This document shows positions 34,101-44,185 of a DNA stretch of 64,000 nt, piece after piece. The first letter of the stretch is position 1. Every line of letters starts with the position of its first letter. Location: assembly GCA_001897605.1 (NCBI GenBank), contig MKTL01000002.1:162856-226855 (forward strand), in the 5' to 3' direction. The DNA is from Clostridiales bacterium 38-18. Its GTDB lineage: Bacteria; Bacillota; Clostridia; Peptostreptococcales; Acidaminobacteraceae. The notes under the pieces are model-generated. The model worked only from the letters and a program-made list of their open reading frames with translations, made no database searches and had not been told where the DNA came from. A program made the position numbers and the translations under genes.

Positions 34101-36263
34101 TTGAGAAAAAAAATATATTTGGCGATTTTATTAGTAAGCTTGGTAGCAACAAGCGCCCTAGTTCTCGGAAGGGTGAATGTAGAGAAACAAAGCAAAAGTG
34201 TTGAGATACTTGCCGATTATGAGGAATTTGCCATAATGGCTGATCAGCAGGGCCTTTCTGCTGAAGAGCTGTTTACTAAGCTAAAGGATGCTGGGGTTAC
34301 AGGTGTAGCTTTAAAAGAGGAATCTTTATTTTCTATGGTAGATGAGCAAAAGGCCATCTCGTATGATTTACTCAAAAATGTTAAAAACGATATTGATTGG
34401 ACGAAGAAGTATGGTGATAAGGCTGCTACTTATTTAGCTTCAGAAGAATTAAATCCTTATAGTATCGTAGTTAGAACCTATGATGAATCCCTTTTCGAAT
34501 TTATGAAAAGTGGTATTGAGGCAAGATATGATTCTGAATTCTATACTTTTTTTGATGAATCTGTAAAGACCATTGTCTTAAAGGGCACCATTAAAGATAT
34601 CTATTATACTGAGGACGTTCGATATAAGGATTATTTATCTCGAGGGGTAAAGCTGCCAAGAGTTGCAGTTTCTTCAACGATTGAGGATATGGGACTAGGC
34701 TTTGATGCTGAAAAGGTCGCTCAAATTCAAGCATCTGGCTTAGAAGTGAATTTAAGACCAAGTAACTTCGATCACTATAACTCCAAGCTTGTGGACGCTT
34801 ATTTTGATGAGGTTGAAAGATACAATGCAATGCCAAATACCATTATTTTTAATGGTAGAGAAATTATGAGCTATAGTGCTGAAAAAGGAACCTACGATTT
34901 AGCATTATACGATCAATTGAAGAATTTGAATATTCCAGTTGCTATGGTTGAAGCTGCAGATCAATTGGGATTTACAGAGCAAAAAGGAGTCGACGTACTT
35001 GCAAAGGACTTGGACTACAATGTTGTTCGCGTATTTCCTATGATTGAATACATTCAGCAAAGATACAATTACCTCGGCTATTATGAAGGCGGTAAAGAAA
35101 TTGAAAACACCATGTACAGAGCCATTACCGAAAGAAATATTAGAACTATCTATTTTAGACCCTACAAAGATAGCAAGTTTACCTATTATACAGATTTAGA
35201 TGAATATAAGGTAACGTTTGATGGTTTGGCAAAGCGACTAGAGGCACATAATATTACAATTGGTAAGCCTTCGGTTATGCCCTATCACAACACTTCGATT
35301 TATTTGGTCATTCTGTCAGCCTTTGGACTGCTCATTCTTGGATTGATTTTATTAAAGCTAATATTTGATATGTCAGATCGATTTGGTACGATTCTTCTTG
35401 GGCTTGGATTAATTGGAATCGTCGGTATAAATTTTGTTGCTCCTAATTTAAGTTTAGAGCTTTTCGCGTTTGCTGCAGCTAATATATTCCCAACGCTTGC
35501 TATTTTGTTAGCAATTGAGTTTACAAAGGATCTTGTTTTAAGTAAGAAGGTACTTACCTTAAAAGGTATATTGACTAAATTTGTCATCGCACTTGCGGTC
35601 ACAGTTTCAATTTGTATTATTGGTGGTTTATATGTGGCGAGCTATCTTTCAAGAGCGGACTATTTACTTGAAATTAGCTTCTTTAGAGGTGTCAAGGTCA
35701 GCTTGATTTTCCCTATAGTTGCCTTTGTAATCATTTATATCATCAAATATGGCTACAAACGTAATCTTGAAGATCTAAACGATAATTCGTTTTTTGTATC
35801 GGATATAAAGCGATTCCTGTCTGAAGACGTTAAGATTTATTATGCCCTAGTAGCAGCAGCGCTTGCAGGTGTGTTTTATGTGTATATAGCTAGATCAGGT
35901 CACTCTACAAATATTGAAATATTAGATATAGAGTTGATTTTTAGAAACTTTTTAGAAGATGTCCTATTGGCACGACCAAGAAATAAGGAAATATTTCTAG
36001 CATTCCCTGCCTTAGCTGCAGGTATATTCTTTTCTGCAAGAAACTATAAGAAGCTGTTGTTCCCTTGTCTTTTTGCAGCTACAATTGGTTTTGCTTCTGT
36101 GGTAAACACATTCTGCCACTCGCGTGCACCCGTTTATCTATCGACAATCAGAGGTTTAACCTCAATGGCATTTTCATTGGTAATAGGAATAATCGTCATT
36201 GTACTATTGGAACTAATCAATAAGGCATACGTGTCTTATTTCGGGAGTAAAAAATATGAGTAA
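34101..36263 (+). CDS. DUF5693 membrane protein of the CsaB locus
   Basis: 720 residues. An N-terminal anchor (about 5-23) is followed by about 370 extracytoplasmic residues, then from about residue 400 seven or more hydrophobic helices. DUF5693 proteins regularly sit beside csaB and tagA genes in Firmicutes with S-layers, but have no assigned activity. TTG 34101 is preferred because GGAGG at 34091-34095 has 5-base spacing; ATG codons at 34080-34086 lie inside the mazF terminator and overlap that ribosome site. Its end overlaps csaB by 8 bases. A role in surface polysaccharide export or modification is inferred from context. Confidence 0.87.
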   Translation: MRKKIYLAILLVSLVATSALVLGRVNVEKQSKSVEILADYEEFAIMADQQGLSAEELFTKLKDAGVTGVALKEESLFSMVDEQKAISYDLLKNVKNDIDWTKKYGDKAATYLASEELNPYSIVVRTYDESLFEFMKSGIEARYDSEFYTFFDESVKTIVLKGTIKDIYYTEDVRYKDYLSRGVKLPRVAVSSTIEDMGLGFDAEKVAQIQASGLEVNLRPSNFDHYNSKLVDAYFDEVERYNAMPNTIIFNGREIMSYSAEKGTYDLALYDQLKNLNIPVAMVEAADQLGFTEQKGVDVLAKDLDYNVVRVFPMIEYIQQRYNYLGYYEGGKEIENTMYRAITERNIRTIYFRPYKDSKFTYYTDLDEYKVTFDGLAKRLEAHNITIGKPSVMPYHNTSIYLVILSAFGLLILGLILLKLIFDMSDRFGTILLGLGLIGIVGINFVAPNLSLELFAFAAANIFPTLAILLAIEFTKDLVLSKKVLTLKGILTKFVIALAVTVSICIIGGLYVASYLSRADYLLEISFFRGVKVSLIFPIVAFVIIYIIKYGYKRNLEDLNDNSFFVSDIKRFLSEDVKIYYALVAAALAGVFYVYIARSGHSTNIEILDIELIFRNFLEDVLLARPRNKEIFLAFPALAAGIFFSARNYKKLLFPCLFAATIGFASVVNTFCHSRAPVYLSTIRGLTSMAFSLVIGIIVIVLLELINKAYVSYFGSKKYE

Positions 36264-37341
36264 AATTGTGATTTCCGGATTTTATGGGTTCCATAATATC
36301 GGAGATGAAGCTATTTTAAAAGCATTGACACAAGAGTTGATGGACTTGGACAAGTCGATTGAAATCACTGTTTTATCACATAATCCAGAAGAAACAATGG
36401 CAAAATTCAAGGTTAATGCTGTGAATCGACGCGATGTTTTAAAGGTTTTTAATGCGATAAGAAAAGCAGATATTTTATTGAGTGGTGGCGGTAGCTTACT
36501 TCAGGATGATACCAGTGCCAGAAGTATTCACTACTATTTGGCAATATTGAGAATGGGATTGTTTTTAAGAAAAAAAGTATTTTTAATCAGCAACGGAATT
36601 GGTCCAATAAATCGCCCTTCAAATAGAAAGCACGTTGCTAAGGTTCTAAATCGAGTGAATCACTCAACCGTTAGAGATAATAATTCAAGAGAGCTATTAA
36701 TTGAAATAGGGGTTAACCCTGAGAAAGTAACTGTGTCGGCTGATTTAGTGGTCGGGATGCCCATGGAATCGCTAGATAAAGGCGAGGACATCCTAAATAA
36801 ACTGGGAATCGCCGATCATTCTCGGAAAAATCTTGCAATTGCGATTAGGCAGAAGGACTTTAGAGAACAGGATAGACGTGATGCACTGGTTCAACTAGCA
36901 AATGAGCTTGCAAGAGAGTATAATGTTGTATTTATTCCTTTCTACTACAAAAATGATACTAAAATTTATAATGACATTCATATGGATACAGATGAGCATG
37001 TTTATTTTATAACGGATAAATATAATTCTGATGAATTTATGAGCTTACTTCAAAATATGCACATCCTCGTAGGCTCACGTCTTCATTCGTTGATTTTTTC
37101 TTTGGTTGCCGAAGTGCCATTTGTCGGTATAAGCTATGACCCTAAAATTGAGAATTTCATGGATATGATAGATATGGCGCCAGTTTGTTCAATGAAAAAT
37201 TTTAATAATGAATCTATAAAAACAGGTATTATGGAAATTGAAAGGGATTATGATCAGGCAATAGTAAAGGTTTTAGCTGCCAAGCAGAAGCTGAAGGAGT
37301 GCCTTGCACATAATGATGAAATGTTAAAAAAAGTGCTTTAA
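36256..37341 (+). CDS. csaB: Polysaccharide pyruvyl transferase CsaB
   Basis: 361 residues. GFYGFHNIGDEAIL at residues 8-21 and the SGGGSLLQDDTS motif near 76 are hallmarks of the CsaB family, and the LVGSRLHSLIFSLVAEVPFVGISYDPK region near 272 binds the donor. CsaB adds a pyruvyl ketal to secondary cell-wall polymers, which SLH-domain proteins then bind. This implies surface proteins anchored by SLH domains elsewhere in the genome. It overlaps the DUF5693 gene and precedes tagA by 13 bases. Confidence 0.93.
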   Translation: MSKIVISGFYGFHNIGDEAILKALTQELMDLDKSIEITVLSHNPEETMAKFKVNAVNRRDVLKVFNAIRKADILLSGGGSLLQDDTSARSIHYYLAILRMGLFLRKKVFLISNGIGPINRPSNRKHVAKVLNRVNHSTVRDNNSRELLIEIGVNPEKVTVSADLVVGMPMESLDKGEDILNKLGIADHSRKNLAIAIRQKDFREQDRRDALVQLANELAREYNVVFIPFYYKNDTKIYNDIHMDTDEHVYFITDKYNSDEFMSLLQNMHILVGSRLHSLIFSLVAEVPFVGISYDPKIENFMDMIDMAPVCSMKNFNNESIKTGIMEIERDYDQAIVKVLAAKQKLKECLAHNDEMLKKVL

Positions 37342-37354
37342 TAATGGAGGATAT

Positions 37355-38095
37355 ATGTCGGATAAGTCGACAGTTAAGATTTTTGGTGTGAAATTTGATA
37401 ATGTAACCTTGGATGAAGCCAATCAAAGATTCATCACTTTTATGAGCTCACCTAGATTAAAAACCATCTATACGCCTAACCCAGAGATAGTGATGATTGC
37501 TAATGAGGATCCAGATTTTAAGACGGTTTTAAATGAAGGCGATATGGTTGTACCTGATGGCATCGGGATAGTTTTAGCATCAAAAGCACACCATCTAGGA
37601 ATTAAATCAAGGGTACCTGGAATTGAAGTGATGGGTTTGATGCTAGAATACTGCAATCGAGCCGGTAAATCGATTTATCTATTTGGTGGAAAGCCAGGGG
37701 TAGCTGAAAGTGCGGCTGAGAAAATTCATACTAAGTATCCAAATCTGACCATAGCTGGTGTGAGAGATGGCTATTTTGATGAAGGCCAGGAGCTGAAAAT
37801 TCTTGATGAAATCAATGAAAAAAAGCCTGATATTGTATTTGTTGCGCTAGGTGCACCAAAGCAAGAAAAATGGATCCATAGACATAAGAAAACACTTAAT
37901 GCATCAGTTGCGATGGGTGTAGGTGGCGCTTTGGATGTTTGGGCTGGGAACGTTAAAAGAGCACCACTTATATTTCGTAAATTAGGCTTAGAATGGTTCT
38001 ATCGTCTTTTGAAGCAACCTTCAAGATTGGGACGTATGATGATTTTACCAAAATTTATGATAAAAGCGATATTCACTAAGCACATAGAAGGCTAA
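37355..38095 (+). CDS. tagA: WecG/TagA/CpsF family glycosyltransferase
   Basis: 246 residues, standard for family GT26. Conserved features are TPNPEIVMIAN, VVPDGIGIV with the active-site Asp, GKSIYLFGGKPGVAE, VALGAPKQEKWI and GVGGALDVWAGNVKRAP. TagA/TarA-type enzymes add N-acetylmannosamine to lipid-linked GlcNAc to start wall teichoic acid or secondary wall polymer linkage units. Next to csaB it should act on the polymer that CsaB pyruvylates. AATGGAGGATAT precedes the ATG. Confidence 0.93.
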   Translation: MSDKSTVKIFGVKFDNVTLDEANQRFITFMSSPRLKTIYTPNPEIVMIANEDPDFKTVLNEGDMVVPDGIGIVLASKAHHLGIKSRVPGIEVMGLMLEYCNRAGKSIYLFGGKPGVAESAAEKIHTKYPNLTIAGVRDGYFDEGQELKILDEINEKKPDIVFVALGAPKQEKWIHRHKKTLNASVAMGVGGALDVWAGNVKRAPLIFRKLGLEWFYRLLKQPSRLGRMMILPKFMIKAIFTKHIEG

Positions 38096-38116
38096 TAAAT
38101 TGACTTGGAGGTAAGC

Positions 38117-39268
38117 ATGGAAAATCAAACTATGGATGAAATGCTAAATCAATTTGGAATGACTGAAAAACTCTATACTGGTGATGTGGTAGAGGGGACT
38201 GTAATTTCATCTAATGCGGATGAGGTAATGGTTAACATTCGGTATATGGCAGATGGTATATTGCCAAAAGCTGAACTTCCTGATGGCAATCCATTGGACT
38301 TCAGAGAAGGCGATCAAATAAAGGTCTATGTTATGAAGTTAGATGATGGTGACGGCAACGTAATGCTCTCTCTGACAAAAGCTTATGAATTAATCATTTG
38401 GGATGAGTTTCAGGAACTTTTTGATGCTGGAAAAACGTTTAAGGTAAAGGTTAAAGAAGCTGTTAAAGGTGGCGTAGTTGCACTTTACAGGGGTGCACGT
38501 GTCTTTATACCAGCTTCACAGCTATCGTTGAGCTTTGTTTCTGAGCTAAATGTCTATTTAGGCAATAATTTGGAAGTGAAGCTAACCGAATATTCAGCCG
38601 AAAGCAAGAAAGTAGTTGCATCACATAAGGTAATTCTTCAAAATCAATTAGCTGTAAAAAAAGCGGATCTGATTTCTAGAATCAGTCCGGAGGATAAGCT
38701 GACTGGAACTGTGGTAAGAATTGCAGATTATGGTGCTTTTGTGGATTTGGGTGGCGTTGATGGCTTGATACACATTTCACAGTTGTCTTGGAAACGCGTT
38801 AAGCATCCTTCAGAGGTGTTAAAAGAAGGTGATGTTGTTGAGGTGATTGTGTTATCTGTCGATCGTGACAAAGAAAAGATTTCGCTTAAGTTGGCTCAAA
38901 TACAGCAAAATCCTTGGGAAACCATTAGCGATCGCTATGCAGTTGAGGATATAATTATCGGAAAAGTAACGAAGTACATGACCTTTGGTGTTTTTGTTGA
39001 GGTTGAAGAAGGTGTCGAGGGTTTGATTCATATCTCTGAGCTTTCCGAGGAACATGTTAATCGACCACAAGACGTCGTTAAAATTGGCGATGAGGTTGAA
39101 GCGATGATCATTGAACTAGATGCGGCAGCTCACAGAATGTCCCTTAGCATGAAAGCGGTTGCATCAATAGATGAAGCTGATTATGAAGCGTTTGAACAAG
39201 ACGAAGTCCAAAATACAACCCTATCAGATTTATTTGGAGACAAGCTAAAAAACTTAAAACTTAAATAA
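38117..39268 (+). CDS. S1 RNA-binding domain protein (ribosomal protein S1-like)
   Basis: 383 residues with four S1 repeats: about 16-80, 98-168, 188-257 and 272-343. The third and fourth are closest to consensus ([28 protein letters not shown] and [29 protein letters not shown]). Firmicute homologues with four repeats bind mRNA or associate with ribosomes; a true initiation role as in E. coli S1 is uncertain. ATG 38117 is set by GGAGGT 4 bases upstream rather than the TTG at 38105, which overlaps it. A terminator follows. Confidence 0.92.
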   Translation: MENQTMDEMLNQFGMTEKLYTGDVVEGTVISSNADEVMVNIRYMADGILPKAELPDGNPLDFREGDQIKVYVMKLDDGDGNVMLSLTKAYELIIWDEFQELFDAGKTFKVKVKEAVKGGVVALYRGARVFIPASQLSLSFVSELNVYLGNNLEVKLTEYSAESKKVVASHKVILQNQLAVKKADLISRISPEDKLTGTVVRIADYGAFVDLGGVDGLIHISQLSWKRVKHPSEVLKEGDVVEVIVLSVDRDKEKISLKLAQIQQNPWETISDRYAVEDIIIGKVTKYMTFGVFVEVEEGVEGLIHISELSEEHVNRPQDVVKIGDEVEAMIIELDAAAHRMSLSMKAVASIDEADYEAFEQDEVQNTTLSDLFGDKLKNLKLK

Positions 39269-39275
39269 TGATTTC

Positions 39276-39306
39276 AAGCCACAGATAATTAAATCTGTGG
39301 CTTTTA
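39276..39306 (+). terminator. Rho-independent terminator after the S1 gene
   Basis: AAGCCACAGAT (39276-39286) and ATCTGTGGCTT (39293-39303) form a perfect 11-bp stem followed by four T. Confidence 0.83.
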
Positions 39307-39407
39307 CTACGTCATAAGGCGTTTTTTTACATCCCTGATTAGCATAGCGATAATGGGGTAATATTTTAGCAAATGGTTATAGTGAAATATATATTTAGGA
39401 GGCCAAT

Positions 39408-41861
39408 ATGGATAAGCTCAAATTAAAACCCGAACAATTGTACAACAGATGTGATCCAAGCTTACTAAGTTTTGAAACGACGGAGGAATTGAGCCCTATC
39501 CGAGGTATAATCGGGCAAGAGCGTGCAAAAAAATCAATGACATTTGGCCTTGGCGTAACAAAAAAGGGCTATAACATTTATGTATCTGGCCAATGGGGAA
39601 CTGGGCGAAATAGCTTTGTAAATATGCTCACTGAGGAACAGGCAATTAAAAGACCTGCTCCGAGTGATTGGCTATATGTTAATAATTTCAAGGATACGTA
39701 TCATCCAATCGCCATTCGAGTGGAAAATGGACAGGGTAAAAATATCATCAAGCAGATTGAACGTGCGATTCGGTTTTTACGTCGTGGTATAATGGAAATT
39801 TTTTCTAGCAGAGACTATGAAAATGCAAAACAAAAATTGATAGAAGCATATAATGAGCAGTCTAATACGATTGTCGATCGATTAAATGAAATTGGCAAAA
39901 AATATGGTTTCATGTTCTCCTTAACAGAGAAAGGGATTGTTAGTATTCCCTTAAAAGAAGGAAAACCAATGAATGAGGAAGATTACCATAATATTTCTCA
40001 AAAGGATTATGAAGTTTTAATGAGCAACTCTCAAAAGCTGAGTCTAGAAACCATAGACCTTTTTAATAAGCTCAGAATGGAAGAGGAGAATCTCAGAAAC
40101 CAACTTAAAAGTCTGGATGAGCAAATGGTTCGCCATCTTGTAAAGTTTCATTTAGAAGGGATTAAAGAAAAAAATAAAAACAACGAAGAAATTCGTCGCT
40201 ATATTGACATGCTTGAAGACGATATCGTTGAAAATCTTGAATTTTTCAAAGAGGAGGAGGACGAAGAGGAGGATGAGAACAATCCTTTAGCAATATTCGC
40301 AGCCAATAAGAACCCTGAAACCTTCTTTGAGCGTTATAGAATTAATCTATTTGTAGATAATAGTGAGGTTAAGCACGCTCCCGTTATTTTTGAATCTAAT
40401 CCAACCTACTATAATTTAGCTGGAAGTATAGAATATCAAAATGAGATGGGCGTAATGAAAACGGATTTTACTATGATAAAACCAGGTGCACTTCATCTTG
40501 CAAATGGTGGTTATCTCATTCTCCTAGCAAAGGACATCCTCAGCAATCCTTATTCCTGGAAGAGCTTAAAGAGAAGCTTGCTTGATGAGGCGGTTACGAT
40601 AGATAGTAGAGCGTCCTTTGCAGGTGCATTGGTGTCGCAAACCATTCGTCCTGAACCTATTCCGACTGACGTCAAGGTAATTATTATAGGTGATTATTAC
40701 ACCTATTCCGTTTTGAACGCTTATGACGAAGAATTTCAAAAGCTATTTAAGGTCATGGTGGATTTTGACGAAGAGATGGAGCGAAACCGTGAAAACATTG
40801 ATCAGTTTTCTAGATTTGTTTCGACAAAATGCCAAATGGAAGGCTTGAGTCACTTTACAGCTGAAGCAGTTGCACTTTTGGTAGAGCATGCCACACGATT
40901 ATCTGATGATCAGTCAAAGCTCACTGCACATTTAAAGACAATTGGCGATATTATCATAGAAGCAGATGCATGGTCAAACTATTATAAAGAAAACTTCGTC
41001 ACAAAGGAGCATGTTCAAAAAGCGTTGGACGAACGGAGAATTAGAGCCAACAAATATGAAGAAAATACACTTTCACTCTATAAAGAGGGGGTGTATTTGA
41101 TGGATGTTGACGGCTTTAAGATCGGTGAAATAAATGGTTTGGCAGTTGTAGGCGCGGGTCAGTATTCCTTCGGTAAGCCGTCCAAAATAACCGTTTCAAC
41201 CTACCAAGGCAGACAGGGCATCATTAATATTGAAAGAGAAGCTAGAACCAGCGGTAAGATTCACGATAAGGGCGTTATGATTTTGACAGGCTTCCTTGGC
41301 CGTATGTTTGCACAGGATAAGCCTTTGGCATTGACAGCAAGTATTGTTTTCGAACAGCTTTACTCAGGAGTTGATGGCGATAGTGCTTCAAGTACTGAGC
41401 TTTATGCTCTCCTTTCCGATTTATCTGGTGTACCTATTAATCAAGCGATTGCAGTTACAGGCTCTGTCAATCAGCGTGGGATTATTCAGCCGATCGGTGG
41501 TGTAAATGAGAAAATTGAAGGCTACTACAATGTGTGTAAAATAAAAGGTTTAAACAGTGAACAGGGCGTCATGATACCTATTCAAAATGTAAAAAACCTA
41601 ATGCTAAGTGAGGAAATAGTAGATGCTGTAAGAAAGGGAACTTTCCATATTTGGGCGATTTCAAGTGTGGATGAAGGGTTAGAAATTTTAACGGGAAGAA
41701 GACCTGGCAAACGCACTTCGACAGGTAGCTTTGAGAAGGGAACCATTTATCATTTGGTTGACGAACGTTTAAAATTACTCGCTAGAGACAGTAGACCTAC
41801 AAAAAAAGAAACGGGAGCATCAGATAAGACACCCCGTGCTCCTAAAAAGACTATTGATTAA
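39408..41861 (+). CDS. Lon-like ATP-dependent protease (COG1067 type)
   Basis: 817 residues. The N-terminal AAA-like part has IIGQERAKKSMTFGL and a nonstandard Walker A (SGQWGTGRNSF, residues 59-69) with Arg-Asn replacing Lys-Ser/Thr. A helical insertion lies at about 130-280 with an acidic run (EEEDEEEDEN) near 284. The Lon proteolytic domain carries GDSASSTELYALLSDLSG with the catalytic serine and IGGVNEKIEGYYNVCK with the lysine of the Ser-Lys dyad. Soluble intracellular protease; substrates unknown. AGGAGGCCAAT precedes the ATG. The tail overlaps the convergent 5-formyl-THF cyclo-ligase gene by 11 bases. Confidence 0.92.
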   Translation: MDKLKLKPEQLYNRCDPSLLSFETTEELSPIRGIIGQERAKKSMTFGLGVTKKGYNIYVSGQWGTGRNSFVNMLTEEQAIKRPAPSDWLYVNNFKDTYHPIAIRVENGQGKNIIKQIERAIRFLRRGIMEIFSSRDYENAKQKLIEAYNEQSNTIVDRLNEIGKKYGFMFSLTEKGIVSIPLKEGKPMNEEDYHNISQKDYEVLMSNSQKLSLETIDLFNKLRMEEENLRNQLKSLDEQMVRHLVKFHLEGIKEKNKNNEEIRRYIDMLEDDIVENLEFFKEEEDEEEDENNPLAIFAANKNPETFFERYRINLFVDNSEVKHAPVIFESNPTYYNLAGSIEYQNEMGVMKTDFTMIKPGALHLANGGYLILLAKDILSNPYSWKSLKRSLLDEAVTIDSRASFAGALVSQTIRPEPIPTDVKVIIIGDYYTYSVLNAYDEEFQKLFKVMVDFDEEMERNRENIDQFSRFVSTKCQMEGLSHFTAEAVALLVEHATRLSDDQSKLTAHLKTIGDIIIEADAWSNYYKENFVTKEHVQKALDERRIRANKYEENTLSLYKEGVYLMDVDGFKIGEINGLAVVGAGQYSFGKPSKITVSTYQGRQGIINIEREARTSGKIHDKGVMILTGFLGRMFAQDKPLALTASIVFEQLYSGVDGDSASSTELYALLSDLSGVPINQAIAVTGSVNQRGIIQPIGGVNEKIEGYYNVCKIKGLNSEQGVMIPIQNVKNLMLSEEIVDAVRKGTFHIWAISSVDEGLEILTGRRPGKRTSTGSFEKGTIYHLVDERLKLLARDSRPTKKETGASDKTPRAPKKTID

Positions 41862-42423
41862 AATATCTTAATCCGGCTTCAGTTAGTAGACCGTGTATCT
41901 TTTGATCATAAGCATCAATTGGTAAATTAACGACTACCTGACATTCAAAAGCGATTCCAATACTTGGGGTCGCTTTTTTTAGTTCAGAAAAAAAACGGTC
42001 GTAGAAGCCGCCCCCATAGCCTAGCCTATAGCCAGATTGATCAAATGCAACCCCAGGTGTTAGAATTAGGTCTATCGCATCGATTCCAACTTGCTCGTGG
42101 ATGGTGGGATTTGGTTCCAATATACCGTAACTGTTTCTTACAAGTGTATCTAGCTCAGATACTGCATGAAAAGTCATTGTTTTAAGCGTCATATCAATAA
42201 GTGGTAAAACCAGTTTTTTACCGGCTCCTAGGACAGAAGCATTAATGGAACGCATTTCAATTTCATTTCTAAAGCTAACAAAGGAAGCAATTGTATGTGC
42301 ATTATTAAATTCTTTTAGCTGTGTTAGTGATTTTAGTATGGTTGCTTCAGCCAGTTCCCTTTGTTCATTTCTCATTTGGTTTCGCCTGTCGAGAATTTCT
42401 GTTCTGATTTGCCTCTTGTTCAT
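41851..42423 (-). CDS. 5-formyltetrahydrofolate cyclo-ligase
   Basis: 190 residues of the MTHFS/YgfA family. KRQIRTEILDRRNQM at the N-terminus, IASFVSFRNEIEM, and the nucleotide-binding GVAFDQSGYRLGYGGGFYDRFF near 131 are diagnostic. The enzyme converts 5-formyl-THF to methenyl-THF with ATP, keeping one-carbon folates usable. GAGGTGAATTT precedes the ATG on the minus strand. Its stop lies inside the last codons of the Lon-like gene. Confidence 0.95.
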   Translation of the reverse strand: MNKRQIRTEILDRRNQMRNEQRELAEATILKSLTQLKEFNNAHTIASFVSFRNEIEMRSINASVLGAGKKLVLPLIDMTLKTMTFHAVSELDTLVRNSYGILEPNPTIHEQVGIDAIDLILTPGVAFDQSGYRLGYGGGFYDRFFSELKKATPSIGIAFECQVVVNLPIDAYDQKIHGLLTEAGLRYFNQ

Positions 42424-42512
42424 AAATTCACCTCGGTGTAATATTTATTTAATAAATATAATCAATTATACTATTAAAATCATCCGAAAGTATAGGTATA
42501 ATGTATATAGGG

Positions 42513-42541
42513 TTTACGCCTGACACAACAATTAGTATAAT
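42513..42541 (+). promoter_or_regulatory. Sigma-A promoter of the ftsEX operon
   Basis: TTTACG (42513-42518), a 17-base spacer, TATAAT (42536-42541), 65 bases before ftsE. A second -10-like TATAAT lies near 42497 without a good -35. Confidence 0.55.
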
Positions 42542-42606
42542 AACAACAGAGCGTGTATTCTGTAAACGTTAACAGTGAACGACAAGTGCTGTAGTGGGAG
42601 AATGAT

Positions 42607-43293
42607 ATGATAGAATTTCAAAATGTGACTAAAAAGTACGACAATGGTGTTCTAGCACTTGATAGAGTAAGTGTAAAAATAGATAAAGGTGAGTTTGTTT
42701 TCATCGTTGGCCCTAGCGGCGCGGGAAAATCAACATTTATAAAAGCGGTATTGAAGGAAGTCGATGTTACGAGCGGTAATATTGCTGTGGACGATATGGA
42801 CATAACCAAGCTGCATAGGCGACGCGTGCCATATTTGAGGCGTAAAGTTGGCGTAGTTTTTCAGGATTTTAGATTATTACCAAACAAGACCGTTTATGAA
42901 AACATTGCTTTTGCAATGGAAATAACGGGGACCCCACACCGTAATATTCGAAAACAGGTTCCGATGATTTTGGCACTGGTAGGACTTAATGGGAAAGGCA
43001 ATTTTTACCCAAATCAACTTTCAGGCGGAGAGCAGCAGCGAGTTTCGATTGCTCGTTCAATAATAAATAACCCACCAATTTTAATCGCGGATGAACCAAC
43101 GGGTAACTTAGATCCAGATACCTCATGGGAAATTATGAAGGTATTAAGGACGATCAATCGTCGAGGGACGACCATTTTAATGGCGACTCATGATCGAGAG
43201 ATTGTGGATATTATGAAAAAGCGCGTCATTGCCCTAGAGAATGGACAGATAGCGAGAGATGACAAAGTGGGAGTGTACGGGTATGATGATTAA
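42607..43293 (+). CDS. ftsE: Cell division ATP-binding protein FtsE
   Basis: 228 residues, an ABC ATPase. Walker [10 protein letters not shown] near 36, Q-loop [19 protein letters not shown], signature [12 protein letters not shown] near 139 and Walker [13 protein letters not shown] near 160 are intact. FtsE powers the membrane protein FtsX to activate peptidoglycan hydrolases at the division site. It overlaps ftsX by 11 bases and the operon goes on with an M23 hydrolase and a processing protease. Confidence 0.97.
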   Translation: MIEFQNVTKKYDNGVLALDRVSVKIDKGEFVFIVGPSGAGKSTFIKAVLKEVDVTSGNIAVDDMDITKLHRRRVPYLRRKVGVVFQDFRLLPNKTVYENIAFAMEITGTPHRNIRKQVPMILALVGLNGKGNFYPNQLSGGEQQRVSIARSIINNPPILIADEPTGNLDPDTSWEIMKVLRTINRRGTTILMATHDREIVDIMKKRVIALENGQIARDDKVGVYGYDD

Positions 43294-44176
43294 ACCAGTG
43301 TTTACATTAAAAGAGGCTTTTAAAAATCTTTGGCGCAATCGATTAATGAGTATTGCGTCGATATCTTCGGTATCCGCGACACTTTTGATACTTGGTATTA
43401 TTTTCGCCTTAATATTAAACATCAACGCAATGGCGCAATCTGCAAAAGATCAATTTGACTCAATTCAAGTGTATTTAAGGGATGACTTAAGCAGTGAAGA
43501 GGTTATTGCGCTTCAGGATAAAATAAAGGGTGTTGAAGGCGTATCTGATGTTGTTTATGAAAGTAAATCTGATGCTCTTAAAAGGATGAAGGAATCATGG
43601 CAGGACAATGCTTATTTGCTTGAAGGATTGGAATCAAACCCATTACCAAGCTCTTTAATTGTCTACCTTTCAGATATTTACTATTCTAGTAGTGTACTTA
43701 ATGAGGTACAAAAATTAGATGGCATAGAAGAAATTAAATCTTACCAGGACATTGTAGAACAGCTTTTATCAATAACGGAAGGCATTAGAAAAACGGGAAT
43801 AATTGTTATTTTTGTTCTAATCGCCATATCTACATTTATTATCCACAATACCATTAAGTTAACGGTGAATTCCAGACGTCGTGAGATTAACATCATGAAG
43901 TATGTTGGCGCGACAAATTGGTTCATCAGATGGCCATTTTTGGCAGAGGGGACTATGCTTGGCTTAATTGGAGCAGGCATCTCAGCTTTAGCTATGAAAT
44001 TTGCATATGACTATGTATTTGAATTGATGCATTCTGACTTTTATGTTTTGGTATCGGCTTACGTAATCCCGCCAACCGATTTAATGAAGGATGTTTTGTT
44101 TTTATTTCTAGTAATTGGAGCAGGAATTGGCGCGCTTGGCAGTATTTGGTCTATGCGTAAGTATCTAAACGTATAG
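43283..44176 (+). CDS. ftsX: Cell division protein FtsX
   Basis: 297 residues. FKNLWRNRLMSIASISSVSATLLILGI gives the first transmembrane helix, an extracytoplasmic domain of about 110 residues follows, then three further helices in the second half with RRREINIMKYVGATNWFIRWPFLAEG, characteristic of FtsX. ATG 43283 overlaps the ftsE stop (11 bases) and is chosen over an upstream in-frame ATG deep inside ftsE. The outer loop should contact the coiled-coil hydrolase encoded next. Confidence 0.96.
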   Translation: MMIKPVFTLKEAFKNLWRNRLMSIASISSVSATLLILGIIFALILNINAMAQSAKDQFDSIQVYLRDDLSSEEVIALQDKIKGVEGVSDVVYESKSDALKRMKESWQDNAYLLEGLESNPLPSSLIVYLSDIYYSSSVLNEVQKLDGIEEIKSYQDIVEQLLSITEGIRKTGIIVIFVLIAISTFIIHNTIKLTVNSRRREINIMKYVGATNWFIRWPFLAEGTMLGLIGAGISALAMKFAYDYVFELMHSDFYVLVSAYVIPPTDLMKDVLFLFLVIGAGIGALGSIWSMRKYLNV

Positions 44177-44185
44177 GAGGTCGAG

